Positions 16,090 through 23,400 of a DNA stretch of 45,276 nt are shown piece by piece. Below the pieces are notes generated by a model that was given only the letters and a program-made list of their open reading frames with translations, was not told where the DNA came from and ran no database searches. Every line of letters starts with the position of its first letter. Position 1 is the first letter of the stretch. The position numbers and the translations under genes were made by a program. The stretch comes from Bacilli bacterium (GTDB lineage Bacteria; Bacillota_I; Bacilli_A; Izemoplasmatales; Hujiaoplasmataceae). The DNA lies in the NCBI GenBank assembly GCA_016935815.1, contig JAFGQH010000070.1, positions 1 through 45,276 on the forward strand, in the 5' to 3' direction.

Positions 16090-17862
16090 TTATTTTGGAT
16101 TGATATCCTTGAGTGCAAGAAAAATATTATCGATTGCTTCGTTGGAAATCCTTAAACTACGCAATTCCTCTCTCGAGGCTGCTTTGATGTTCTCAAGGTT
16201 CTTATATTTCTTGAGAAGTTTATCCTTGGTCGCTTTTCCCACTTTAGGAATCGTATCTAGAATGGATGCATAGATGGATTTGCCGGAAACACTTCGGTGA
16301 AATTGGATGGCAAATCGATGCACTTCCTCTTGAATTTTATAAAGCAACGAAAAGACATTGCTGTGTTTATCCAGAGGAAGATCTCTTTCATCCCAAGTAA
16401 CGATCGCATCGGTTCTATGCCGATCGTCTTTTTTTAGACCGATGATAGGAATGTCAAGATTCAAACTTGAAAGCACTTCTTTCCCAGCTCTTAATTGGTG
16501 GATTCCACCATCTACGATGATTAGATCAGGACGATCCAATTCTTCCATTAAAACATTTTGATAGCGACGGTAGAGAACCTCTTGCATCATGTGATAGTCG
16601 TCACCAGTCTCCACGGTTTTGATTTTATATTTGCGGTATTGGTTCTTGCTTGGCAATCCATTTTCAAAGACTACCATAGCGCTGACTCTGTCTTGCCCGG
16701 CGGTATTGGAATTGTCAAATGCATCGATACGTTTGATTGTTGACAACCCCAAAAGAGCTTCTAATTCAGACAACGCTGCTATCGTCTTATTTTCTCGATT
16801 CAGATAGCTTCTTAGATTGACTTCCATATGTTCATTGGCATTTTTCCATGCCATTTCCATCAATTTCGTCTTCTTCCCTCTTTGAGGAATCGTAATGATG
16901 TCTCCCAGTACATCCGGATAGACTTCGAAATCGTATCCTTTGGGAAGCAGAATCTCATCTGGAACCAAATTCTTTTCATAATGCTCTGCCAAATACGTCA
17001 ATAGTACTTCTTCTGGAGTTAGGAAATATGGCATGATCTTAGAATTGGAGAACAACAATCTTCCTTGTCTCATAAACAATATATTGACACAGATATAGTT
17101 ATCATAGGTAACGAAATTGACAATATCACGATTGAGATTGTCTTGGAGGATGACTTGTTGCTGCTCAGTTGTCCGTTCAATCGCATGAATCAAGGTTTTA
17201 TATTCCAATGCTTTTTCGAATTCCAATCGTTCGGAATGATATTCCATCTTGGCTTGATAGCGATCGATATATTCCTTTGTGTTACCGGAAAGGAATCGTT
17301 TCACTTCCTTTGCCATTTTTTTATATACTTCTAAATCAACTTCGTACTCACAAGGACCAAGGCATTGATGGATGTAATAGTACAAACAAGTTTTCTTTGG
17401 AAGTTTTGGACATTTTCGGAATGGGAATATCGTATCCAATACCTTCAATGTCTGATTGGCGGATGTGGCATCCGGAAATGGTCCAAAACAGTTTTTCCTG
17501 TTTTTGGATACATTGCGGGTAATTCTTAATTTCGGATAGGTTTCTTTTGTGATTTCGATATATGGATAGGAATTGTCACCAGTCAGTTGGATATTGTATT
17601 TAGGAATATGTTTCTTGATCTGTGTGATCTCCAATAAGAAGGCTTCCTTCTCAGAATTGGTGATGATATAACGAAAATCCTCAATTTCTTTGACGAGTCT
17701 TGTGGTCTTCTCATCATGCACACCGACAAAATAGGAACCTACGCGTCGTTTGAGGTTCTTGGCTTTTCCAACATATATGATTTTCCCTGCTCTGTTCAGC
17801 ATTTGATACGCTCCGGGTTTCTCCGGTAGCGTTTTGAGTTTTGTTTTGATGGTTTCGTTCAT
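16090..17862 (-). CDS. uvrC: Excinuclease ABC subunit C
   Basis: This 590-aa nuclease makes the dual incisions of nucleotide excision repair with UvrAB. The GIY-YIG domain is at residues 13-95 (GAYQMLNRAGKIIYVGKAKN). The UvrB-binding UVR motif is near 205-235, the RNase H-like C-terminal nuclease contains IDAFDNSN and DLIIVDGG, and tandem helix-hairpin-helix elements close the protein (LDTIPKVGKATKDKLLKKY). The start at 17862 matches the family but has no Shine-Dalgarno in front of it. The nearest promoter would initiate only two to three bases upstream. Confidence 0.97.
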   Translation of the reverse strand: MNETIKTKLKTLPEKPGAYQMLNRAGKIIYVGKAKNLKRRVGSYFVGVHDEKTTRLVKEIEDFRYIITNSEKEAFLLEITQIKKHIPKYNIQLTGDNSYPYIEITKETYPKLRITRNVSKNRKNCFGPFPDATSANQTLKVLDTIFPFRKCPKLPKKTCLYYYIHQCLGPCEYEVDLEVYKKMAKEVKRFLSGNTKEYIDRYQAKMEYHSERLEFEKALEYKTLIHAIERTTEQQQVILQDNLNRDIVNFVTYDNYICVNILFMRQGRLLFSNSKIMPYFLTPEEVLLTYLAEHYEKNLVPDEILLPKGYDFEVYPDVLGDIITIPQRGKKTKLMEMAWKNANEHMEVNLRSYLNRENKTIAALSELEALLGLSTIKRIDAFDNSNTAGQDRVSAMVVFENGLPSKNQYRKYKIKTVETGDDYHMMQEVLYRRYQNVLMEELDRPDLIIVDGGIHQLRAGKEVLSSLNLDIPIIGLKKDDRHRTDAIVTWDERDLPLDKHSNVFSLLYKIQEEVHRFAIQFHRSVSGKSIYASILDTIPKVGKATKDKLLKKYKNLENIKAASREELRSLRISNEAIDNIFLALKDINPK

Positions 17863-17871
17863 TCTAGTTCA

Positions 17872-17880
17872 ATTATAACA
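17872..17880 (-). promoter_or_regulatory. Extended -10 promoter for uvrC
   Basis: TGTTATAAT on the minus strand (TATAAT at 17872-17877). The predicted start site near 17865 would give an essentially leaderless uvrC mRNA. A small palindrome (TTGCTAGCAA) lies about 20 bases upstream, around 17893-17902. Confidence 0.6.
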
Positions 17881-17906
17881 CAGCTTTCTCACTTGCTAGC
17901 AACAAA

Positions 17907-17930
17907 AAAACTTCAGAAATCTGAAGTTTT
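17907..17930 (-). terminator. Terminator of the nusA-infB-rbfA operon
   Basis: ACTTCAGA and TCTGAAGT form a perfect stem with a two-base loop, followed on the minus strand by a run of T residues. It overlaps the rbfA stop codon. Confidence 0.88.
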
Positions 17931-18258
17931 ATTTGATCGATTTGATTAGGTCTTCGATTCGTTGTCCTTTTGCATAAGACTTATCGTACTGGAACACGAG
18001 TTCTGGGACCTTTCGCATTTTGACGCGATGTGCGATTTGATTCTTGATGAATCCGTTGGCACGTTTCAATGCTTCTTGTGAATGTGCAACTGTTTTTTCA
18101 TCTCCGAATACGGTAAAGTAGACATACATGAAAGACAGTTCGTTTGTGATCTTGACATCAGTGATGGTCAGAAAACCCAAGTCTTCTTTCACATCGTCTC
18201 TCAAGATTTCTGTAAGGACGCGTTGCACCGTGGTTTCCAGGTGCTTGACATTTGCCAT
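17929..18258 (-). CDS. rbfA: 30S ribosome-binding factor A
   Basis: This 109-aa KH-type protein helps mature the 16S rRNA 5' end in the 30S subunit. Family features are QRVLTEILRDDVKEDLGFLT near the start, VYFTVFGDE in the central strand, and a C-terminal KVPELVFQYDKSYAKG block. It begins two bases after infB, as the last gene of the rimP-nusA-ylxR-ylxQ-infB-rbfA operon. Confidence 0.95.
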   Translation of the reverse strand: MANVKHLETTVQRVLTEILRDDVKEDLGFLTITDVKITNELSFMYVYFTVFGDEKTVAHSQEALKRANGFIKNQIAHRVKMRKVPELVFQYDKSYAKGQRIEDLIKSIK

Positions 18259-18260
18259 GA

Positions 18261-20102
18261 TTACACCTCTTTCATTGTGGATACTTCGATGATGTCTCCT
18301 ATCTTGATATCATTGTAGTTATCCAAGGTGATTCCACATTCAAATCCGGTTCTCACTTCTTTGACGTCATCTTTAAAACGCTTCAAAGAACCAAGTTTTC
18401 CTTCATAGACGATTGCACCGTTTCGAGTCAGTTTCGCCAAGGAATCACGTTGGATGACACCGTTGGTGACCATGCATCCTGCGATGGTTCCGACTTTACT
18501 GACATGATAGGTTTCTCTAACTTCCATCTCTCCGATGACTTTTTCTTCGAAGACGGGATCAAGCAACCCCTTCATTGCGGCTTCAATATCGTTCAATGCT
18601 TCATAAATGATTCGATAAGATCTGATTTCGATGCCTTTCTCACTTGCTAAATCACGAACGGTAGCTTGAGCGGTTACTCCAAAACCGATAATGATTGCTT
18701 GAGATGCTTCTGCCAACAATACGTCTGTATCTGTGACAGCGCCGACACCGGTTCTTACGATATCAATGTTCGCACCTTCGACATCGATTTTAGCAATCGA
18801 GCCTTTAAATGCTTCAATGGATCCTTGGACATCCGCTTTGATGATCAAGCGAAGTTCCTTTTCATTTCCTTCTTGTTTGCTGAAGAATTCTTCTAGAGTA
18901 ATGGTTTGTTTTTCATGATGTTGTTCATCAAATTCTCTGTTTTTACGCTTCTCAGCCAAATCTTTGACGACTCTTTCCTCATCAAATACTTTGAATGCGT
19001 CCCCGGCTTGTGGTACATCGGATAAACCGATGATTTCAACTGCGGATCCAGGAACAGCTTCTTTTATAACATTTCCGAGATCATCCGTCATACGACGGAT
19101 TTTTCCATAAGTGGAACCGACGACGAACGAGTCTTGGTCTCTCAAAGTACCATTGTTGATCAAAATCGTTGCGACTGGTCCTCTTCCTTTATCCAACTTC
19201 GCTTCGATGACGGTACCCTCTGCACTACGTTTTGGATTGGCTTTTAGTTCGGACATTTCGGCTACTAATTGGATGGTGTCAAGAAGTTCGGTAATTCCGG
19301 TTCCCTTAAGTGCAGAGATATTACAGAACGGAATGTCACCGCCCCAATCATCCGGAAGTAAACCAAGATCTGCTAATTCTTGTTTGACTCGGTCCGGATT
19401 GGCTCCGACCTTGTCAATTTTGTTAACAGCGACAATGATTCCTGTCTTGGACGCTCTTGCGTGGTCGATTGCTTCTCTTGTTTGTGGCATGACACCATCA
19501 TCTGCGGCAACAACCAGCACGACGATGTCGGTGATTCTAGCTCCGCGTGCACGCATTTCTGTAAATGCGGCATGCCCTGGAGTATCGATGAAAGTAATTG
19601 CTTTACCATTGCGCTCTACCTGATAAGCACCGATATGTTGTGTGATGCCTCCGGCTTCGGAAGCGACAACTCTTGAGTTTCTAATGTTGTCCAAAAGCGT
19701 CGTTTTACCATGGTCAACATGACCCATAATGGTAACTACGGCTGGCCGTTCGACGAGATCTTTTGGATCGTCTAATTCTTCGATTTCTTCGAAACGGGAT
19801 AAGTCAGTTATGACTTCATCCTGAATTTCCAAGCCAAATTCCATCGCGAGAAGTTCTGCGTTTTCTCTGTCGATTGCTTGGGTTTGTGATGCCATGATTC
19901 TCATGAACATCAGTTTTTTGATAATTTCAGAGACTGGTCTCGACATTTCCTTCGCCAAATCCGCTACCGTCATACCGTTACGGAATGTAACGATTTTCTT
20001 GATCGGTTGTTTTTTTACATCCGGTCTTGGTTTCTTTCCTGGATTTGTGTTGTGATTTGTCTTTGGTTTTCTAGTCACTTTGTTAGATACATATTTTGCC
20101 AT
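18261..20102 (-). CDS. infB: Translation initiation factor IF-2
   Basis: This 613-aa GTPase brings initiator fMet-tRNA to the 30S subunit. After a short basic N-terminal region (about 45 residues) comes the IF2_N module (TVADLAKEMSRPVSEIIKKL). The G domain follows, with GHVDHGKTTL, DTPGHAAFTEMRARGA and NKIDK, then the beta-barrel domains II-IV, with domain III/IV boundaries around residues 420-610. The N-terminal extension is much shorter than in B. subtilis or E. coli, similar to other reduced genomes. The ATG follows AGAGGTGG. Confidence 0.97.
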   Translation of the reverse strand: MAKYVSNKVTRKPKTNHNTNPGKKPRPDVKKQPIKKIVTFRNGMTVADLAKEMSRPVSEIIKKLMFMRIMASQTQAIDRENAELLAMEFGLEIQDEVITDLSRFEEIEELDDPKDLVERPAVVTIMGHVDHGKTTLLDNIRNSRVVASEAGGITQHIGAYQVERNGKAITFIDTPGHAAFTEMRARGARITDIVVLVVAADDGVMPQTREAIDHARASKTGIIVAVNKIDKVGANPDRVKQELADLGLLPDDWGGDIPFCNISALKGTGITELLDTIQLVAEMSELKANPKRSAEGTVIEAKLDKGRGPVATILINNGTLRDQDSFVVGSTYGKIRRMTDDLGNVIKEAVPGSAVEIIGLSDVPQAGDAFKVFDEERVVKDLAEKRKNREFDEQHHEKQTITLEEFFSKQEGNEKELRLIIKADVQGSIEAFKGSIAKIDVEGANIDIVRTGVGAVTDTDVLLAEASQAIIIGFGVTAQATVRDLASEKGIEIRSYRIIYEALNDIEAAMKGLLDPVFEEKVIGEMEVRETYHVSKVGTIAGCMVTNGVIQRDSLAKLTRNGAIVYEGKLGSLKRFKDDVKEVRTGFECGITLDNYNDIKIGDIIEVSTMKEV

Positions 20103-20116
20103 CTAACCACCTCTTT

Positions 20117-20422
20117 CTATTGCTCTAATTCACGTATCATCATCGTCGCAAAGCTCTTGTCTGTGACTGCGATAACTTTGCGATTCAGGGTTCCTATTGC
20201 TTGGTTTAGTTCATCGGTTGTGAAATCATGATTTAATTTCACTTGATAGAACTCGGATTTATCCGTAATTCGTTTGGTTGTATTCTGCAATGCATCACTT
20301 GCTAGAAAAACAAGATGTGCACGCTTGTGTTTGATTTGTTCCAAAGCCATGCTTTCTCCACTCACGAGTTTGTTCGCTCGCTTGCAAAGACCGAGGTTCT
20401 GTAAAATCTTGGTTTTATTCAT
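20117..20422 (-). CDS. ylxQ: L7Ae-family ribosomal-like protein YlxQ
   Basis: The corrected protein is 101 aa, starting MNKTKILQNLGLCKRANKLV at ATG 20422; the ORF track runs 31 codons too far upstream into the ylxR frame. The fold is that of the L7Ae/L30e/S12e/Gadd45 RNA-binding family, with GLCKRANKLVSGE as the clearest match and LVFLASDA in the central strand. YlxQ proteins bind K-turn-like RNA; the exact target is unknown. It overlaps ylxR by eight bases and lies between ylxR and infB, as in Bacillus. Confidence 0.87.
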   Translation of the reverse strand: MNKTKILQNLGLCKRANKLVSGESMALEQIKHKRAHLVFLASDALQNTTKRITDKSEFYQVKLNHDFTTDELNQAIGTLNRKVIAVTDKSFATMMIRELEQ

Positions 20423-20684
20423 TCGTAAGTTCTTCCAATAATTCATGGAAGACTTCATCCGGAATTTCAGTTTCCAAATGACGTCCCAATGCATTTGTTT
20501 TTTTTGCTTTTTCAATCACAGCGACTGACTTAGTCACATAGGCTCCTCTGCCGTTGGCTTTCCCAGAGCGATCGAAGATAACGTTCCCTTCAGGTGTCTT
20601 GACAACTCGAAACAAGGAGCGTTTCTCGACTCGTTCGTTGGTAACGACACATTTCCTCATCGGTATCTTCTTTTGTTTCATCAT
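20415..20684 (-). CDS. ylxR: YlxR family RNA-binding protein (RnpM-like)
   Basis: This 89-aa basic protein has the family signature PMRKCVVTNERVEKRSLFRV followed by GRGAYVTKS. YlxR sits between nusA and ylxQ throughout Firmicutes. B. subtilis YlxR has been reported to interact with RNase P and was renamed RnpM. It overlaps nusA by four bases (ATGA-type) and ylxQ by eight, so all three are likely translationally coupled. Confidence 0.92.
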   Translation of the reverse strand: MMKQKKIPMRKCVVTNERVEKRSLFRVVKTPEGNVIFDRSGKANGRGAYVTKSVAVIEKAKKTNALGRHLETEIPDEVFHELLEELTNE

Positions 20685-21757
20685 ACTTCCTCGTCTTCGT
20701 CTATATCGGCTTCAAGATTTTCGTTTTCCGATTTGATATCGATTTTCCATCCGCAAGATTGAACTGCTAGTCTGGCGTTTTGACCTTTTTTACCAATAGC
20801 AAGCGATAATTGGTCTTCGGCAACGATGACCAAAGCGGATTTGTTCATCTCATCGATTTGTACGGAGAGGGTTTTTGCAGGTTGTAAACTGTTGGAAACC
20901 AATTCCTTAGGATCATCACTGTATTTATAGATATCCATTTTCTCACCACCAAGGTTATTGATGACATCATGGATTCTAGAGCCATTCTTTCCAAGACAAG
21001 CTCCCACTGGATCCACTTCTGAATTGTTACTAGATACACAAACCTTGCAACGATCGCCAGGATCTCTAGCCAAACCGCGGATTTCTATGACTCCAGTTTG
21101 GAGTTCCGGAATCGCGATTTCCATCAAGCGTTTGACCAGATTACGGTCGGTTCTGGATACATAGACTTTCGGTCCTTTTGTGGTCTCTTCCACCTTCGTT
21201 ATATATACGCGGATCTGGTTGTTCAGGAAAACGTCTTCTGGCAACAGGTCTTTTGCTGGAATTGATGTTTCGGTATCGTGGCCAAGATCTAGGGTCACGA
21301 AATCGTCATTGATACGTACGACTTCTGCTATCACCATTTCTCCGGTTTTTTCTGAGAAGATCTCGAAGTTGCGTTCGCGTTCCAATTGCTTAAGTCCTTG
21401 CGTCAAAATCTGTTTTGCGCTGGATGCTGCCAAACGGCCGAAGTTCTTCGGCGTGATTTTTTGTTCGATGATGTCGCCTATTCTTGCGGTTTTTTTCAAT
21501 TCTTTCGCATCTTCCAAAGAGATTTGAGAGCCTTCCTCCGCTTCCGGATTCACTTCATCGACTACCAGTGATTTCGCAACCAAGAGAATTTCTGCTTTTT
21601 CTTCGTTGAATTCGACTTCCACATTGGTCTTTCCATTGTAGGCTTTCTTATAAGCATTGATCAAACCGCGTCCGAAGATTTCAAGAATCTTTTCTTTTGA
21701 GATATTGCGTTCTTCTGCCAACACTTCCAATGCTTTGAAAAAATCTTTACTAATCAT
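20681..21757 (-). CDS. nusA: Transcription termination/antitermination factor NusA
   Basis: This 358-aa RNA polymerase-binding factor modulates pausing and intrinsic termination. An N-terminal polymerase-binding domain (1-125) is followed by an S1 domain (about 130-200) and two KH domains (about 205-345), seen as GACLGKNGSRIHDVINNLGGEKMDI and AIGKKGQNARLA. It lacks the C-terminal acidic repeats of proteobacterial NusA, which is normal for Firmicutes, and ends in a short acidic tail. It starts ten bases after rimP. The terminator hairpin in the operon leader fits the NusA autoregulation known in B. subtilis. Confidence 0.97.
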   Translation of the reverse strand: MISKDFFKALEVLAEERNISKEKILEIFGRGLINAYKKAYNGKTNVEVEFNEEKAEILLVAKSLVVDEVNPEAEEGSQISLEDAKELKKTARIGDIIEQKITPKNFGRLAASSAKQILTQGLKQLERERNFEIFSEKTGEMVIAEVVRINDDFVTLDLGHDTETSIPAKDLLPEDVFLNNQIRVYITKVEETTKGPKVYVSRTDRNLVKRLMEIAIPELQTGVIEIRGLARDPGDRCKVCVSSNNSEVDPVGACLGKNGSRIHDVINNLGGEKMDIYKYSDDPKELVSNSLQPAKTLSVQIDEMNKSALVIVAEDQLSLAIGKKGQNARLAVQSCGWKIDIKSENENLEADIDEDEEV

Positions 21758-21766
21758 TTTCGTCTC

Positions 21767-22201
21767 CTAAAATTTGATTGCTAATCGAATCAGATTAACA
21801 TCTTCATAATGTATGGTGTGAGTTTTGTTTTTGATTCTTAAGGTAAGGTCATTGCCATCGAATAATTCCAATGTACCTTCCATTTTTTGTTCATAGGTTT
21901 CGATGTGGACAAATCGTCCGACTGCTCTAGAAATAGAAGTTGCATCTCGAAGTTCTTTTTCCGCCCCCGGACTAGACACTTCCAAAAAGTATTCTCCCGG
22001 GATCGGGTCAAGTTCGTCGATATACGGGTTGAGTTCGTTTGTCACTAGAACACAATCATCCAATGTGATATCGTGATCGGAATCGATATATACAGTCAGG
22101 ATACTTCCGGTTTTTTTCGGTTTGTATTCCAAGTCATAGAGAGTATATCCGAGGTTCTCCAAGAATGGTCCCAGTTTTTCTTTCACGTTTTTTAAATCCA
22201 T
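21767..22201 (-). CDS. rimP: Ribosome maturation factor RimP
   Basis: This 144-aa protein is needed for 30S assembly. Recognisable pieces are LGYTLYDLEYK, VYIDSDHDITLDDCVLVTNE and the EYFLEVSSPGAEKEL block, then a C-terminal SH3-like beta-barrel. The ORF track begins 15 codons early. ATG 22201 is preceded by AAGGAG and starts MDLKNVKEK; the extra codons fall inside the leader hairpin. It is the first gene of the nusA-infB operon. Confidence 0.95.
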   Translation of the reverse strand: MDLKNVKEKLGPFLENLGYTLYDLEYKPKKTGSILTVYIDSDHDITLDDCVLVTNELNPYIDELDPIPGEYFLEVSSPGAEKELRDATSISRAVGRFVHIETYEQKMEGTLELFDGNDLTLRIKNKTHTIHYEDVNLIRLAIKF

Positions 22202-22220
22202 TTTTTTACTCCTTGGCATT

Positions 22221-22246
22221 AAAAAGAGAGGGGATGACCCTCTCAC
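22221..22246 (-). terminator. Leader terminator (attenuator) before rimP-nusA
   Basis: On the minus strand, GAGAGGG, a four-base loop (TCAT) and CCCCTCTC are followed by TTTTT, a strong intrinsic terminator. It lies about 15 bases downstream of the predicted transcription start and about 20 bases before rimP. The same position holds a NusA-dependent terminator in B. subtilis that autoregulates nusA. Confidence 0.8.
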
Positions 22247-22265
22247 TCTACTTTATGTCATAACT

Positions 22266-22294
22266 ATTATAGCATAAGCAAATGGCAAAAACAA
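22266..22294 (-). promoter_or_regulatory. Promoter of the rimP-nusA-infB operon
   Basis: TTGTTT (22289-22294), a 17-base spacer and a perfect TATAAT (22266-22271) on the minus strand. Transcription would start near 22259 and enter the leader hairpin. Confidence 0.75.
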
Positions 22295-22301
22295 GGGGAA
22301 T

Positions 22302-22601
22302 CTACTCCTTTTTATTGGTCTTGACATTGATGACGATATCTTGATATTGCTCGTTGCGTTTAAACCATGCGATGGCATATGGACATTTCGCAATGATCTT
22401 GAGATTTTTCTCTTTGATATAGTTGTATGCCAGTAGCATCAACTCGGATGCAACTCCTTGTCCTCGCAAACTTGCATCGACATATACATGGTCGACATTC
22501 ACTCTATTTGCATCTCTTGATGGGAATGTGACTTCTGCTAATAATAAGTGATCTGCTTGTTCTGCGTAGATACGATTTGCTTCATAGATATATTCCATCA
22601 T
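22302..22601 (-). CDS. Small GNAT-family N-acetyltransferase (YjdJ/COG2388 type)
   Basis: This 99-aa protein matches the single-domain GNAT-like group: a curved beta-sheet start (YIYEANRIYAEQ), VDHVYVDASLRGQGVASELM carrying the acetyl-CoA-binding RGQG loop, and a terminal KIIAKCPYAIAWFKRNEQY with the CPYA motif typical of this group. The substrate is unknown. Its start codon overlaps the stop of the rRNA methylase by one base (TAATG), so the pair is co-translated. Confidence 0.88.
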   Translation of the reverse strand: MMEYIYEANRIYAEQADHLLLAEVTFPSRDANRVNVDHVYVDASLRGQGVASELMLLAYNYIKEKNLKIIAKCPYAIAWFKRNEQYQDIVINVKTNKKE

Positions 22602-23317
22602 TATTTCCTCCTAGATGATTCATACATAAGTATTCCACCTGCAATCGCTACGTTAAGCGATTCGGTTGATTGCATTTGAATGGTGATATTGGTATTGACC
22701 AGAGACTTCAGTTCAGCTCTCATTCCGCTGCCTTCGTTTCCTAAAATGATTGCGACTTTTTTTGGAAACAGGACAACGTCTCTAAGAAATGTCCCATTGT
22801 TCACATCAGTACCGTAATAATGATAACCCGGATGGGTTTTAATGAATTCGACTAGATATCCTTCCATAAGGTCGACATGGAACAATGTACCTTGTGTACT
22901 ACGAATGACTTTCTCATTATAGAAATCCACGGAATTCTCCGCAAGAATCGTATGAAATCCGAAAGCGGCCGCTGTGCGGATCAACGTTCCCATATTACCT
23001 GGATCCTGAATATGATCCAGCATCAAAACGGAATTGGATAACGGTTTTGATTGCGGTTTTTGACAAACGGCTATGATTCCGTTCTCTTCTCCAAGTTCCG
23101 AGAGTTTCTTCATGACGGGTTTTGTTACCATCCAGGTTTCTACTCCTGGATAGTCCGTTTCTTGCGTAGAGAAAATGCGAATCGCATGACCGGTTCTCAC
23201 GGCTTCTTCAACAAGATGTTCTCCTTCCACCAAGAAGGTGTTGGTCTCTGTACGATATTTCTTCTGATGTAATTTACATGCATCTTTGATTTTGATGTTG
23301 TTTATGGATTCAATCAT
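22601..23317 (-). CDS. TrmH/SpoU-family RNA 2'-O-methyltransferase
   Basis: This 238-aa SPOUT enzyme has an N-terminal substrate-binding domain (KYRTETNTFLVEGEHLVEEA). Its C-terminal knot carries the three SpoU motifs LDHIQDPGNMGTLIRTAAAFG (motif 1), IILGNEGSGM (motif 2) and ESLNVAIAGGILMYE (motif 3). Family members methylate ribose 2'-OH groups of rRNA or tRNA with SAM; the precise target cannot be assigned. It is the first gene of a two-gene operon with the small acetyltransferase. Confidence 0.93.
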   Translation of the reverse strand: MIESINNIKIKDACKLHQKKYRTETNTFLVEGEHLVEEAVRTGHAIRIFSTQETDYPGVETWMVTKPVMKKLSELGEENGIIAVCQKPQSKPLSNSVLMLDHIQDPGNMGTLIRTAAAFGFHTILAENSVDFYNEKVIRSTQGTLFHVDLMEGYLVEFIKTHPGYHYYGTDVNNGTFLRDVVLFPKKVAIILGNEGSGMRAELKSLVNTNITIQMQSTESLNVAIAGGILMYESSRRK

Positions 23318-23346
23318 TTCATCTATCCTCTTCCATATTTGAATTC

Positions 23347-23355
23347 ATTATATCA
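23347..23355 (-). promoter_or_regulatory. Extended -10 promoter for the rRNA methylase operon
   Basis: TGATATAAT on the minus strand (TATAAT at 23347-23352), about 30 bases before the start codon. The -35 is weak because the region overlaps the terminator of the upstream lipoprotein gene. Confidence 0.6.
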
Positions 23356-23367
23356 CAAGAAAAAGAG

Positions 23368-23395
23368 AAGAGCCATGTTTTTGCATATGGCTCTT
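23368..23395 (-). terminator. Terminator of the 851-aa lipoprotein gene
   Basis: AAGAGCCAT and ATGGCTCTT form a 9-bp stem with a ten-base loop, followed on the minus strand by CTCTTTTTCTT. It sits five bases after the gene's stop codon. Confidence 0.8.
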
Positions 23396-23400
23396 GTCAT

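Noticed and set aside
19111-19623. 170-aa plus-strand ORF within infB
   Set aside because: Long only because infB is long and codon-biased. It has no recognisable domain and is fully antisense to the IF-2 G domain.
20423-20515. Longer N-terminus for YlxQ
   Set aside because: The extra residues are out-of-frame ylxR coding sequence. ATG 20422 gives the standard YlxQ start.
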